Origin: Burhinus oedicnemus
Lineage: Eukaryota > Chordata > Aves > Charadriiformes > Burhinidae
Assembly (NCBI GenBank): GCA_008921705.1
Contig: VFFE01006670.1
Span: 147,232 to 211,231 of the forward strand
Length of the DNA: 64,000 nt
Direction of reading: 5' to 3'
Shown here: piece by piece, positions 43,623-56,728 of the stretch
Layout: every line of letters begins with the position of its first letter
Position numbering within the stretch: position 1 is the stretch's first letter
Translations under genes and position numbers: made by a program
The notes under the pieces: model-generated
The model's database searches: none
Told to the model about the DNA's origin: nothing
Seen by the model: the letters and a program-made list of their open reading frames with translations, nothing else

Positions 43623-45429
43623 AATCATTTGTTTTACAATGGAAACTTTATGTAATGAGAATGGTAAAGAACGGGCTATTTCCTAGCAACGTCCAATCTC
43701 CAGGTTTCCGACTGATGAGTTAACCTCCCTGCCTCTCTCTCGAAGATACCTCTGTCCAGCAGCATTACAACCTGCCTTCATGTACAGGCCTAAAATCTTA
43801 AGTGAAAAACGTCCTAAAAGGGCAAATGACATCCCACATGCTAAATCTCCTTGTGTGATCTTTCCCACCTTGTTAACTGCTTGGTCACAGGGATGTTCAC
43901 CGTCCTGGAGATGGGGTACCTGCACTCAGCATCCTTCACTAAGGGGAATCCACGATGAGCACAAAACTCGTCCCATGCGGAGCTGGGAGGGGATGCAGCC
44001 CTCTACGGTCTGCTCAAGCTCTTCTGGCTTTTTGTGGGTATTTTCGGGGAGTTTTGGGGGCTCTGCTGGTTTGAATCATATTACAGTGAAGCTCTCTACA
44101 GGCATTGCAACGCGTTCAGCAGCTTCCCCACCTCCGTTTTGTCATGTAAATGTCAACGTGAATCATCAGGACAGAAGCAAGAGTATCAAAATGGCTGGGT
44201 TTCCTGCCCCAGCGGTGACATTTAGAGCATTATTCAAGCCAGTGATCTTGATAGCGGGTTCTTGCAGGAGCTTGTCAGAGGATCCGAATCACTTAGGAGG
44301 AGCCTCATCGGAAGACATGCGGTAAAGGGCACCCGATAAACAAAACCGTGCCTAAATAGAGAGTGTTTCAGCCTGACTCACAGCACACACATCTTCTTCC
44401 CTGGGGTGTTTGCAGAGACCTCTCGCCATTTCCCTGCCATGGGCTGCCGCAACGTGTTGGGGATGGCTTGGCTGAAGCTCTGGGCACTTTGGGTTGCTCA
44501 TGTAGCATTTCATGAGTGCTTGCGGAGGGCACCCACCCTTTCCATTGCACTCTCACCCCAAGGCCTCCAAACACCATCCCTGGTACAGCCCAGCTTCGGT
44601 CCGTGTTCCCAAGCACCCCGGTGGGGAGATGCTGTCTCCCAGCCCGCTGCCACTGCTTCGCTCTTGAATTGTGGTGGTCACTTGCTGATTTTTCCTTGGG
44701 AGAATGGCTGTCCCGCTTAACCCAAGTATTTAGCAGGAAGGATGCTGCTGAACTGGGAGAGTTGTTTCCCATTTTCTTTGGGTGAATTACATAAAGGAGC
44801 TTCTGTGCTCCTACACCCTGCTTCCAGCACTCATGCTTTGGTTGCCATCTCAGTGGTCCCAGTGAAACCCATGTTTTTCAGGGGGTTATTATAAAGAATG
44901 ACAAAATTCCCTTTGGGGCAGTAGCTCAGCAAACACTTCATCAACACAAAGAAGGGGACTAAGTTTTAAATGATTCATTTTCAATCAGCTTCTCCCTCAA
45001 ACACTCTCCTGCTTCCAGGTTTTAAATGAAGAAAAAAATTTTAGGGGAACTAAATTAAAAATAAAAAATCCTCCCTCCAGCCCCCATACTGGCAATTATT
45101 TCTTCCATCCTAAAAACCTGGTACAGCCACTCACTGGAGCGAACTGAGCTGAGCAACACAGTCTAAAATCAGTAAAAGCCCCCTTAGGCAACATCTTTTT
45201 AGGTTTGCTATTTTCTTCTGTGAAACTTCTCTCTGTGATTTGTGGTGAAGGGATCTTTCTCTATTTTTAATCACCTTCATCATCGTGTCTGCTCTATCCT
45301 TCTCCTCATGGCTCGGAGACTCCTTCCCGGGAGCTGCCTGACTGTCTGTCTGTCGGTCACAGCGAGCCGGTGCATTTTGAAGAGTGACAGATTGCCAGTT
45401 GGAAGGCAGGCACAGTCTGGGAGTGCAGT
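43623..45429. other. Non-coding, includes a 181-codon frame judged chance
   Basis: A frame from an ATG at 43780 to 44325 (181 codons) has no signal peptide, domain or compositional pattern of a known family. With six frames over 64 kb, one frame this long is about what stop-codon statistics predict. A CTGT repeat lies at 45342-45358. The rest is unique sequence. Confidence 0.45.
45342..45358 (+). repeat. Short (CTGT)n repeat
   Basis: CTGTCTGTCTGTCGGTC, about four units with one change. Confidence 0.8.
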
Positions 45430-45620
45430 CTTTAGCTGATAATAACTATTTCATCAACATCAGTTCTTCTGTTTTACAAAGCATAATTCATAAAAAGAAA
45501 ACCCTCTTGGAGATTCTCACAATACATAAAAGCATATAAATAAAATATAAATGAAGAAAACAAGACACGTTAATTACGTACAGCAGAACAGGCTCATCTA
45601 AAAAGCTTGCTTGTCAGTTT
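45430..45620. other. AT-rich block, candidate regulatory DNA
   Basis: AT-rich unique DNA with GATAATAACTATTTC, AAAGCATAATTCATAAAAAG and CGTTAATTACGTAC (palindromic homeodomain-type core). No frame. Confidence 0.25.
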
Positions 45621-46195
45621 TGATCTCAAGTTTGCTGTTGATATACTGGTTTTTATGGCTGGTGGAAGCAAGCTGAAGAATAAGCCTGTCCAGTGATGAA
45701 AGGCCAGTGCGGTTTGAGCCTGGACAATAGGGCCATCCAAAGGCCCTGGGGTTAGGTGGATGAGAGAGCAGAAGAGAACAGAACTTGAGGACACCGGACT
45801 GCAGAGAAAGAAAGATCATGGATCCCTTTCAAAGCGGGACGGAGACTTTTGAAATTCAATGGAGTCTCAGCACAGAGCTAGCAAAGGAGGCACCAAGCAG
45901 GGGAGATGGGATGAGTACATTCGCAGCCGACCAAAAGGTGGACAGCTGCCTTTGTGCACAGGGAGAAAAGGAATGTAAGGAAAGGACCATGAGCGTAATT
46001 AAGCCTGGAAACACTGGTGTATGAATCAGTGTCTCTGTGAGACATGGAGAAGCTCTGACAACAGCCACAGGGGCTAGCAATAATTCATAAGTGGAACAAA
46101 ACGAAGCTGGCCGAGCAATTGATACAGAGACAGAGTATGCATTGACTCGAGGAGAACATGATGCCAGCAGTATGGAAAGCACAGGCACAAACTGC
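45621..46195. other. Non-coding, no feature recognised
   Basis: Unique sequence, short overlapping frames only. Confidence 0.5.
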
Positions 46196-46380
46196 CACCC
46201 TAAACTACCCCCAGCCCCGGGCACGTACAGTCATCCATCGCAAAGAGCATCTCCCACTGCACACACCCTGCGAGTCCAACGCCCGGCCCCTTCGCACACA
46301 CATCGCTTCTGGGTGACGTTTCCCCGGCCCCAGCCCTGCGGGAGAGCACGGGGGGTGAGCTGTGAGGACGTGTGTGGAGT
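46196..46380. other. CpG-dense patch
   Basis: About 13 CpGs lie in 180 bp (CCCCGGGCACGTAC, AACGCCCGGCCCCTTCGC, GGTGACGTTTCCCCGG). It contains a CRE-like TGACGT half-site near 46312. It is not long enough for a classic island. Frames through it on both strands are GC-driven. Confidence 0.3.
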
Positions 46381-49300
46381 GGATGGTTAAAAGGAGAGGC
46401 AGGAGGGGGAGAGCTGAAGGGCTGAGCACCGAAAGGAACCAGAAGTTAGCAGAGTGGAGTCATCGGGAAGAGGACTGACTGCAGCAGATGCCACCGCTCT
46501 TGGGGCAAAGGGAGAAGTCCTTCTGAACTCAGAAGGTCGCTGCTGACTTGTTTTCATACTGTAGGACAGGAGGAGCACCGTGGTGTGGCTGCTTGGCAAT
46601 GAGAGAGCTCAGCAAGGAGGGCAATGTAGACTACTACACTAAAAGCAAACATGAAGATAGCATCTGAGGAGAGCACTATTTGGCCACACAAGGAGAAACG
46701 TGGTGGAGCACATCTGGACTAGACATTCACAAAGTGCAGACTTGACATCACTTGTAGCACAGCAAAGACAAAATGTGACTTATATTCTCCATGTCTTGGA
46801 CCCCAGCAACGGTTGGGTCTTACACCACGTAAAGCGGCCTTTGAAAAATGTGCCATCGTTTATAAACCTTGTGTGCAGGCACAGAAATTCAGATGCTCAT
46901 CACTTGTGAGGGCAGACTCAGAGGCTATCGCTGTGACTATCAATATGTGCAGGACATGTGGGTAGACACATGATCAAATGAGTGTCACAGCTCCCTGGTG
47001 TCATGCCAGAAAGCATCTGTGTCAGCTGCTGGCAGTGACTTTTGCAAACTTGCGGCTCTCTGCATCCCTGGGTTTATCAAAGATCACACAGCAGCCAACA
47101 GCCTGTTGCAGCTTAAAGACCAAATAAATCTGTGGCTTATCTCCCAAGGTCTTTCCTCCTGTGCTCTTATCTCTGCCAAGAGGAGCAGAGATGTAGGAGG
47201 GTGGCGGGTTCACACACGTGCTGTTGCCTTGTACCCACTGTCTGAACCTGCTGGGCTGCCCATCTCGTGGGCGTGATGATGCTATAAATGCCTGGTGAGG
47301 GCTGAGGAGTCAGCGCAAGGCTCCACTTCTCTGTAACGGCCACAGAAGTCTCTGGGAGGGATTTTTCCATGTTGACAAAACCAAAGTGAGAGGGAGTATT
47401 TTTTGGTTGTGGAGATGGCTGTGGTGGAGGGACTGGGGACAAGAGTCACCCTGCACAGATCCTTGCTGCCTTGAGGACCTGCTAGATGTAGATTCAGTAC
47501 TGGGTTTGCTTCATTCCTCTGGGTATTCTGGATGTAACTACCTTGTTTGTAGAGCTGGCAGGGGCATTTTGTGCATTTTCTTTCAACGTTAATACTCCTG
47601 TGTCAGCAGCACCGAGCGGTTTCAGAGAAAGCCTTATTTGGGTGAAAAAATTGCAGGCATCTAAAAACACGAAATGCATTCAGACTCATTCTGGTTATGA
47701 AAGCTTTTTCAAATTCTGAAAAATACGAAACATATCCCTTTTATGATTTGAAGTTAATGCAGTTTTATTGAAAACTTTGTAAAAAAAATGAAAAAAAATT
47801 GGAAACGAACAACTCTATTTTGGGCCAAACAAAGCATTCAGTTTTCCCCACAAAGATTTCTTCCTATATTTACTGGTTGAACTTAGTGAACACTGGGTGG
47901 CTTAGATCATGGATCCCAGCTGCTGCGTGGCAAGGTCTGTTGGCACGTGGACTTTCTGGCTGTTCAGGATGCTGGTGGGGAGGGACCTGCACGGTGGGTA
48001 CAAATGCAGATGCAGAAGGACAAAGTCTGTGGGTTCTGTGCTAGGGCACCAATACCCAAAGCTGGGCATTGCCTGTTCTGTGTCAACAGCTGCACATAAA
48101 ATCCTTCCCTGTGCTCTGCAGGGTTTCTTCATGGCAGCATATGAAGTGTACGAAGGCAGCAAGTTTACATCTCCACCAGTTGCCGTGTAAACTTCCACTT
48201 TTAACAAATAACAATCCCAAGCGATGCGAAAGCTGATAAAATGAACATTCACACTTCAGGCTTCTGCAAAACCCACTAGGACAGGTCTTGCTATAAAATC
48301 CTGCAGAGATGCACAAGGATTTGAAAATTATACCTGTTACTGAAAGATTACGAGGCTGAACAGGGAAAATTTCAGACACAACCAAGTTTCAGACACTTAG
48401 TATTTATAATATAGAAAAATGAAGAAAATTACATAGACATTTCAAGCCGAGATGTGAAAAGAAAGACAAAACAGACAATTCTGCCCATTCACAACCCATT
48501 TTGTAGTGAAACCCTGAATATCTGTTTGCTGGCAGCAGAACGGCCATTGCTTCAGTCTTGAACTCCACAAATCCAGAAGTCTAGTGTGGGAAGGGGCAGA
48601 TTTCTCCTCCAAATTGGAGAAATATCAGCGGATGCTGAGATATGACATGGCCAGTATCACACAGTTTTAGATCAGAGGGTAAAAAGGAAGCAGCTATATT
48701 TCATCAGCTGCTTTTATTCTTCCTGTGTCCCAAAACCTCTGATCTAAAGGACAAGCCCAAGCCGGGAAGCACAGTTGAGCTGTGGATGGCACAAGCATGC
48801 TGGGGCCGGCAGCAGCCCCCAGCTGGGCTGCATGTGGCAAAAGCCTGTTTAAATGTTGTTAAACTACTGCTAGTTTGAGAAACCCCTGTGGGTCTCAGGT
48901 TGTGAAGTGCAAAGACTCCCTCAGCACTAACTGCTGTCAAATATTAATGCTGTTCCCCTTCCAGCTCTTATTCACAACGAATTTTCATTGCAGCAGGAAA
49001 TGTTGCTACCCACCAGCTAGTCTGAATAGCAAAAATGTGGGATTAATTGACAGCTGTAAGACTAAACAAGGAGGCTTCTAACTAAGAAGATACCATTCCC
49101 TGCCACAGAAGATGCTATCAATCCCGACACGAATAGCAGTGAGGGACAGGGAACATGTCTTCAAGGAGAGAGACTTCAGTATGATGGAAAGGGGGCTTCT
49201 GGTCAGAAACCTCTCGACAACGCTTACTTCTCCTGCCTGGGAGAGAGGTGACAGCACACATGTCCCATCAGCACACCATGTTCCCCTGCCTCGAACTCCA

Positions 49301-51677
49301 CCGGCCCAAGCGGGATGGAACAGATGTTCTCCAGTGTGGTCCATCACCTTGCTGCCTGTCCTCTCCCATGGCTGCGCTCTGGGACACCTGCAGAGCTGCA
49401 GGCATGGAAGAAACCCCTGATCTGCTCCAGCCCCACAGACAGCACTGCAGGTTACCCTGGATAATGCAGAAATCCCCATGCTGGAGCCACCGAGCCCATG
49501 GCACACATTGCAGCATCTTCTCCCCTCCCACATGTCCTTTGTGCTCCTCCTGCCTCCCCGCAAGGTTGCCTTAGGGGGGCAGAGCCCTTTTCTATAGGTG
49601 CAGGGCTGCAGAGAGCATGAAGTGCTGATCAGACCAAATCCCAGGGTTGCTCTTGTTCTTGGCCACCCCTAACCTTGCACTGTACTGGTCTGCATTCCCT
49701 CTAGCTTGGCGGTCTGGTCTTGTTCTCAAGCCTAGGACCTGAGCCAAGCAAGGCTGTTGGGGAAGTGAAACCTCACCGAGGGCCAAATCCAGGCCCGATG
49801 GCAACCCTTTGGATCAGGATCTGATCCCACTTACCTGGGTGGATATCTGAGGTCTGTCTTGCTAAAAGTCTAGTTCACTCTGGAGTGGAGGAGCAGTAGG
49901 GTTTCTTTCTCCAGCACCTCTCTGCCCCTGAGTATTCACCTCCTTTCGCCTGCCCTCTGGGTGTACGCTGGCTCAGCTAGGCATCAGGAATATCCTTCTT
50001 TCAGCCCTCGTGGAGAGATGGGGATGTGTAAAGGGTGCTAGTTTGCTGAAGGGAGAACAAATCATGCTGAAGTCCTAGCTACACCAAAGACCTCCTGAAG
50101 AGCAGCTACAGTTACCGAGCTGCAAGCAGGCTGTAGGACACGGGCCAAGGCTGAGCAGATTGTGATGCTGCATAGGCAGACCTTTTCTGCAACCAAGCAA
50201 GCCCGAAATAACAGGGTGCATGAGTCCATCCTCCTTCGTTACAGCAGCCTTCATTTCCTTGTGACTCATTCAGTCTGGGTAATGAATTTTCTTTATTAGT
50301 CAGAAATCAATTCCTCCTACTCCTGACCAGTAGACGATGCACTGTGCCATATTATGTTATCTGTACTTCTGTCTGGCCTGCCAGAGAATGCGGCAGTGAC
50401 TGGAAATTTCAAGCTGAAGATGCTTGGGAGGCAGTGAGAGCAGGATGGCCTGTGCTCTCTCCTCCACGAACATCAGAACTACCCATTTCATCATCTACCT
50501 GTCAATTTCTGATTTAATCCCACCCGCTTTCTCAGGGTGAAGCACCATTAGAAACCATTGCTTGAGTAGAGCGGACTGGGTGGAGACACGTGTGTTTGTT
50601 TTATGTACCCTGGAAAATGCATGGAAAATCTTTATATTCTCAGTGGTAGTAATAGCATATAACTGGTGAGTGTCTTTGCCCGCGTACCACTTCACTCCTC
50701 TTGCAACACTGAAAAAAAAAATCTAGTGTTACAGATTCTCCTTATAATTCGCATTTGCACTTTACCGTAAGTGTGTCTGCATCTGTACGTTACAGATATT
50801 CACAGTGACACTGTATGTGTAAATGCTGCAATGTAGAAATGTTATAAAATCCCAAGGAGAGCCACGATGGTTTGTTGAACATACACAAGTGCAGTGTCCC
50901 AGGGACTTGTGCGACGCATCTAACCAAGCCCTGAAGAGCCATCCACCACCCACACGCTGCCGCACACAACCAGCCCAGCCCCAGGAGTGATGCCTTCAGC
51001 TCTTTCCTGCTTTCTTTCTTTGTTACCTGCAAAATGCTTCTGGCTCCCACTGCTGAGTGTCAGGAAGGTTAACGGCTACAATCACTGAAGGCAAATTCTG
51101 GAAGAGTTGGTTCTGCAAGGTAAACGTGGGTCTGCAAGGCCAGCAGGTCCCTGCTGTTAAAAAAAGTAGTTCAAGGGCTTCCTTTGACCACAGTGGAAAG
51201 AGGGCTCAGGAAACAAATGATAAAGTCAGAGGGAGAAATTATAAACTCACCTAGTCCTACTCATTGCTGTGTGCTTCTTCAGAGTAAGAACTATGAACTT
51301 GTAAGGTTTTTCATATTCAAGGCACCGAAAATTCTTGTAGAAGCCAAGAAACGAAAGGATGGGTCCTAAATACATATTGACTGCTCATTAGAGGGTTATG
51401 TGCTTGAGACCTAAATACTGCAGTAGCTCTGCTGGGAAATGGTGGTGACTTGAGCTATTGCAGTCTGCTTTGGAAAGTCAGTCCCAGAGAACGAGCACCA
51501 AGAGTAGGTTCAGCCCTTCCTGCCTGGGAACACACAAGTAGAGGAGGAGTCAGTAGGGATGCAAAAGGTGGTTATTTGTACTAAGTTTTTGATGCTTTTG
51601 AAGGAATACAGCTGAACAGCCTCTTGAAGGATGAACACACACAGCCCAGCAGAATGGAGCAAAAGAGGCAATTTTGG
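46381..51677. other. Long non-coding stretch, nothing recognised
   Basis: About 5.3 kb without a supported gene or recognised transposon. An A-rich tract lies at 47780-47800. GGCCAGTATCACACAG near 48648 weakly recalls MIR but does not extend. Overlapping frames at 49.08-49.57 kb (161 codons minus, 108 plus) are mutual shadows with no motif. Confidence 0.5.
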
Positions 51678-51717
51678 AAAAAAACCCAACCAACCAAACA
51701 AAAAAACCCCCCAAAAA
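51678..51717 (-). repeat. A/C-rich tract (T/G-rich on the minus strand)
   Basis: Forty bases consisting only of A and C, including CCCAACCAACC and a C6 run. On the minus strand this is a G/T-only tract with runs G6, G2, G2 and G3 separated by T-rich spacers, a possible quadruplex-prone sequence. Confidence 0.75.
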
Positions 51718-54700
51718 CAGAAGATCTAAATAGTTGGACCTGAATGAGACAGTGATACTATTTTTACAGGCAATAGTGAGGGGTCTGTAAGCCTGTACTT
51801 TGCAGTAAGGAAGAAAGAAATCACACTGTTCTTCAAACAGCAGCAAGGGTTTCCCAGAAAGCCCAGAAGAGCTCATAATCCTGGATGGCAGGTCCCACTG
51901 TGCCGCGATAACCAGGTGCCATTAAGGCATTAACAGAGCTGCAGATTACAAGGTCAGAGGGAACACTCTGATCAGAACGAGATACTTGAGAAAATATTCA
52001 CTGTTCAAGGTGAACCACACTCAAAAGAGAATTGATGTTAAGGAAGCACTGAAGACCTCTGGCAGAAATGATCTCCAGAAGCTTGGTGTGGTAAGCTGGA
52101 GAGCTGCGAGGAAGCTGTTTATTTACAGAGTTCAGCAGCTTTGCCTAGTGCTTGATCATATTGCTGGTGTTCATCTTCACGTATGAGCCCACGTGTGAGT
52201 CCGTGTGAAGAATCTACTCCTGTTTCCGTGTGTAACAGGAGACATGCAGAGCCTAGCTGGAAGCGGTGAGATCCAGGGAAAAGGAGGCATTTATCTCACA
52301 GACTTTCCTGTTGCTTGTGCTGGTGCATGTCAGAACCCTTTTCTCCCATGTTCCAACTTGTTGTATGTCCTGCTTGCTGGTCCTTTGCCCTGTGCATGTT
52401 CATGTACCAGCTCTCTGGCATTGTGGGAATGCTGGAGACCAGCAACTCCCCAAGAAGCAGCTACCATCGTACCACGTGCATCTTAGCACATGAAGTGTGT
52501 CATGGCCGGTGACTTCCCCATCATCCTAGAGGTGGCATTTCAGCTGAATGCCAAGTCCCAAGCTGGAGGAACAGCTTTGTGGACGCCATGCAATGTAGAC
52601 CCAGGGGTCTGCCAACGAGGAACCAGTCAACTAAGCATGACAAAGCCATTCGGTATGGGAAAAAGGATTGCCAGGACATTTGGAAGCTAGCAGCCCCGAG
52701 CTCTGTTGTAGATGCTCACAGATGTCAGCTGGCCCCACACATAAGCAAGAATTTAAAACATGACCCCGTGTGGGGGCTCACAGGTTGGGAGAGATGAAAG
52801 TGGATTCATCTGCATGCACAATGCAGGGGAGTTCATACCCACATGTGTATTCATACAGGGGAGCAGGAGATTGAAAACCACATTGCTAAAGATTTTCAGT
52901 ACTCACTTCCATCTCTGTGGCATTATTTTATTCCATCTAATCAGAGCAGATGTATTTTTGCTGCTGCAATAAATTGCCCAGTCTCTGATACATGTCTGAG
53001 AGATACACATAGATGTCTGACAGTGAATTCAGTTTTGAGTCTGCATTAAGAATTACAGGCCTAAGGGACTGCAGCCCAGAAAATCATTCTTTCCATAAGC
53101 TGGTTTTCTTCTGTTCGATAACAATCCAGGAAAGGCGAGACATGGACACACACTGGAGTTTTTGCCAAGGGCAGGATATATCAGCATTTGGGCCACAAAC
53201 TACCTTCAAAACCAAGGAATCATACCAGCTTCTGAAAGAGACATCTTTAGGAATAGTCTAAAAAAAAATTATAAATTTAATTTTATTCATGCCTTGACTA
53301 CAGGGTCGGGGTTGAGTTTCCAGACCAGATGTGGTTTAAGGTTAAACTGTGGGGCCTCAGCCTTTCTTTCATCTGGCTTCATGAAGTTCTTGATTTAATG
53401 GGCACCTATATGGATAATTCACTTTACAAAATTTTTCGGAAGCTATCAGAGATGAGAACAGTGTTGACATGTGAATGGTGTCGCTCAGAACAGCTATAGT
53501 TTCTACCTAGTGTCTGTTGAAGGGTGCCAACATCTCAGAGATGCCTGAACTCTGGGATCAGGCTGGCTTCGGTGGTTAACCTTCCTTGAGAAATTTGTGG
53601 CAACGCTGGAAATCACCAAGGAGCCAAGTGGCTTTATATTTACATCTCTGACCTGACCAGGGCTTGCTCCTGAGTCCCCATTCCCCGGCAGAAAACCGAA
53701 TCTGGGTTTTTTCACTTTGACCGGAGCTGGGCAAGCAGAGCCAGCATCTCGGAGAGGGCAGCTGTAGGCAGGGGATTGCTCATGCAGACATTTTGTTTTT
53801 CTTTCACAAACCAGTTCTTGGTGCAGGTATTTAGGGAACAAACAGTCCTTTTGTAGACCAAATATAAGTGGTTTGTCATTATCTTGAGAACAAACTGTTT
53901 GTTTCTACATTTGTAAACACACTGAGGCAGCTATTTAGTCCTGCCACTACAATTAATAGTAATTTAGGTCACTTTTGCAAGAGGTTAGTGTCTTCTCAAT
54001 ATACACTGGCTGTAGAACTAATCTCCCAGAGTTGGTAGCTGTCCTGGTTGCTAAAGGATAGAAGAAAAAAGACGATATACCACCTCTTCTCTAAAACATA
54101 CAAGTTATACAACAAAATGCAGAGAAAATGCTGCAAACAAGCAGCTTATTTATGTCCATGTGTATATGTGTGTGTGGTACAGAGGCAGAAAACATATCCA
54201 TGGTTTCCTGACAGAATGCTTCTTGTCAGACACCAGGGAGGCTAAAAGCATATTTAACTGAACATAATAAGAAGAATTTGCAAAGCATGTGCTTTTATAA
54301 CCACCCCCAGCAGTCTCACAAATGTAAACTCCCGATCCCTTCCCTCTCTGAAATCAGACACTGTCATACATAACATTGTGGGCTAATTTTTCTCTTCTCA
54401 AAATATTTTCCAGCATGAGCTGTGTATTTGCAGGAGAGAAGATGTCCCCTTTTAAGTGGTAGTGATCTTTCTGTGTTGTCTTATATTTCTGGGTCATCAA
54501 GGATCTGACTTACACTCTAAGAGAAGAAAATAAGTCAGATTCTCCAGTTCAGGGCTGGAATTGTGCTTCTTGGCTTTCTTGGCTGGACCAGCCATTGCCC
54601 TGAGTGTCCCAGCACAGTTGGACAGCCCACGGAGCTGGGACAGAGAGCAAACGTGTCCCACGTGCAAGCAGGTTGGTTGCTTGATATCAAACCCCAAATT

Positions 54701-54876
54701 TCCTGACCTGTAGGGAAAGGCCCCCTTCCAGGTCTGGAGTTAAACAACATATGGCTGCAACATTGGCCCTGGCACTCACTGTTCGTAGTAACACAGGCTC
54801 AGCACTTCCATTCATCTGTCTGCCAATGTTTTGGGGCTGTTTCTCTTTCCAATCAATCAGCTCTAAAAGACCAGCG
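51718..54876. other. Non-coding, no gene recognised
   Basis: Unique DNA with short frames. A TG-rich tract (TGTGTATATGTGTGTGTGG) lies at about 54160-54178. A GA/CT-poor AT-rich part lies near 53250-53290. No transposon recognised. Confidence 0.5.
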
Positions 54877-54879
54877 ATA

Positions 54880-54912
54880 ATAGTAGCTGACATAGTAGCT
54901 ACAATAGTAGCT
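54880..54912 (+). repeat. Three-copy 12 bp tandem repeat (ATAGTAGCT core)
   Basis: ATAGTAGCT occurs at 54880-54888, 54892-54900 and 54904-54912 with an exact 12 bp period and spacers GAC and ACA. The unit is not a multiple of a di- or tetranucleotide microsatellite. Confidence 0.9.
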
Positions 54913-55799
54913 TTTAGGATGGAGAAGAGGCAAAAAAAATCTCTGTAGCAGATTGCAGAAAGCACAGTTTTGCTTTTCCAGTGCCACATATTTCATACCA
55001 AATGAGAAACAACTGGAAAGATCCAGAGAAATAGTAGGTTGCAAGGTGGGTGAGGTTTGGTGCTGGTGCAAAGAAGGCAAATGTAGAAGGCAGGTGTCAT
55101 ATCGGGATGTACAACAGAAGGGTACCTGGGAGGCAGCAACAGCAATTCCTCAGCTTGACTCAGCATTGGTGGATCCCCAGGTGTCCTTTTGGTGTCCAGG
55201 AAAGTCCAGGAAAGAACAGACCTAAGACTGAACCAGATGAGAGAATCCAAAATGGGTGGAGGAGAAAAAAATCTCCAGGAAAGATGTCACAACTGAGATT
55301 ATTTATTCTGCACCTGTGTCTCTCAGCCCGTTGCTAGCAAAGGACCACCCAATCCTTTTGAGAGAAATCCAAGGGGTGTGCTTGTACTTGACTAATATTT
55401 GGCAGTTGGAGAATAATAAATACTCAGCTTTCGGATAAGCAAAATGTTATTGTTTTATAAAATCATAATTTGAGTGTTGTAATTAAAAGCATTTTGATTA
55501 GACATTGCCAATTACGCCTACCAGTCAGCACTAACAACAACTTGTCATCTACACGGGAATGTATCCCAAAGAAGGAAAGGGACTCTTCAAGTGGTTTTTC
55601 TCTATTATTTTTTAGACCATTTTCTCCTGTTCTCTGGACTGTTGCTTATCCACAAACTTGCAGCTGAGTAACCTATATAAAGGGAGAAAATGTAGGGGAA
55701 ATGTCCTCAAACAGGAGAAGGGCTGTAAAGCGGAAAGTAACCCCCTATTCCCCACATCTGTGGTGGAGAGGACAGAAGTCACATTGGGAAGGGTGAGTA
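54913..55799. other. Non-coding, one MAF/NRF2-type site
   Basis: TGACTCAGCA lies at 55156-55165. GTCCAGGAAA is repeated in tandem near 55194-55213. AT-rich unique DNA is at 55400-55510. No supported gene. Confidence 0.45.
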
Positions 55800-56030
55800 A
55801 AGTAGGCAAGGTATAAGGAAAAATGGCTTTGGACTCTGAGGATAGTGAAGCACTGGGGTAGATTACCCAGTGGGACTGAGGGGGGAGGGAGAGGATGTGG
55901 CTGGGCAGTGTTTGTCACTGAATTTCAAAAGAAATAGGTTAGATCAGCTCCTGTCAGAAAGAATATACATGAAGGTGATCTTGTTTGGGATCAACTTTGT
56001 GAGGTCCCTTCTAGCTCTACTGTTTAGGAG
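55800..56030 (+). mobile_element. Ancient CR1 LINE 3' end (amniote type)
   Basis: Block order fits the older CR1 class seen across amniotes: AGGATAGTGAAGCACTGGGG, then AGATTACCCAGTGG, AATAGGTTAGATCAGCTCCT followed by GTCAGAAAGAATA, and TTGTGAGGTCCCTTCTAGCT with TCTACTG at the end. It lacks the final ATTCTATGA repeats. It is much more decayed than the CR1 copies elsewhere here. Similarity may extend upstream to about 55690 but is too weak to bound. Confidence 0.65.
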
Positions 56031-56728
56031 TTTTGTCATATATCATACTTTATGCTGAATGGCAATATTACAAGGTGCCTTGCGTGACCGTGTCTTGGGT
56101 GTGTGCTTCGGGGCCAGCTCACACGGCTGACTGCTCATCTCATACCTTTCACTCACTCCTTTGGCATCGAATAGGCAAGATCTGGATTCCTGGACAATAG
56201 AATCTGCTGAACCCTTTGGCTTTGCAATGTGCAGGAGACTCCACAACCTGGATCAATCTGGTTCTACACCTTTAAAATGCAAGGAAATTGTCTCCACCAA
56301 GTCTGGCATCTCCCTCGCAGGTTTGTGAGTGCGCTGGCAAGCACGCAGAAAAGCCAGGGAGCAGCAGGCAGCTGTACCGCTGCATATGGAAGGGAGAAAT
56401 CCCTGCGGGCTGGCTCGCTGTGTCACACAGCTCTGAGAGAAACACTCACCATTTGAGTCTAATTTATGATTATCCCACTCACTTCAGAAAATCCTGTTTA
56501 TTTTTCCAAGACATTAATTCTTTTGACCACAGAATAATTTTTAACCTAGTTTGTAGTCAGATGCCTAGGATGATACTATGCCCACAGAGCATGCTGCCCC
56601 TGGTGACCCGTTTGCACTTGTGGGAGGTGGGGGGATGAGGACACAGAGACAAGCTCGCACCAGATCAGTCTTGTCCCAAGCCACCTGCTCACCTTTGCTC
56701 TCCCTGGTTCTTCCTTACTGCCATCCCT
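56031..56728. other. Non-coding, no feature recognised
   Basis: Unique sequence between two CR1 copies of very different age. A 116-codon frame (56288-56638) has no motif. Confidence 0.5.

Noticed and set aside
43780..44325. 181-codon plus-strand open frame starting at an ATG
   Set aside because: No domain, signal peptide or splice context. About one frame this long is expected by chance in six frames over 64 kb.
48620..48690. MIR-like words around GGCCAGTATCACACAG
   Set aside because: Similarity is limited to a dozen bases and does not extend in the expected order.
49078..49574. 161-codon minus and 108-codon plus frames
   Set aside because: Opposite-strand shadows in moderately GC-rich DNA with no family resemblance.
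53881..53950. Reverse MIR-like ACACTGAGGCAG
   Set aside because: A single short word without the flanking MIR blocks.
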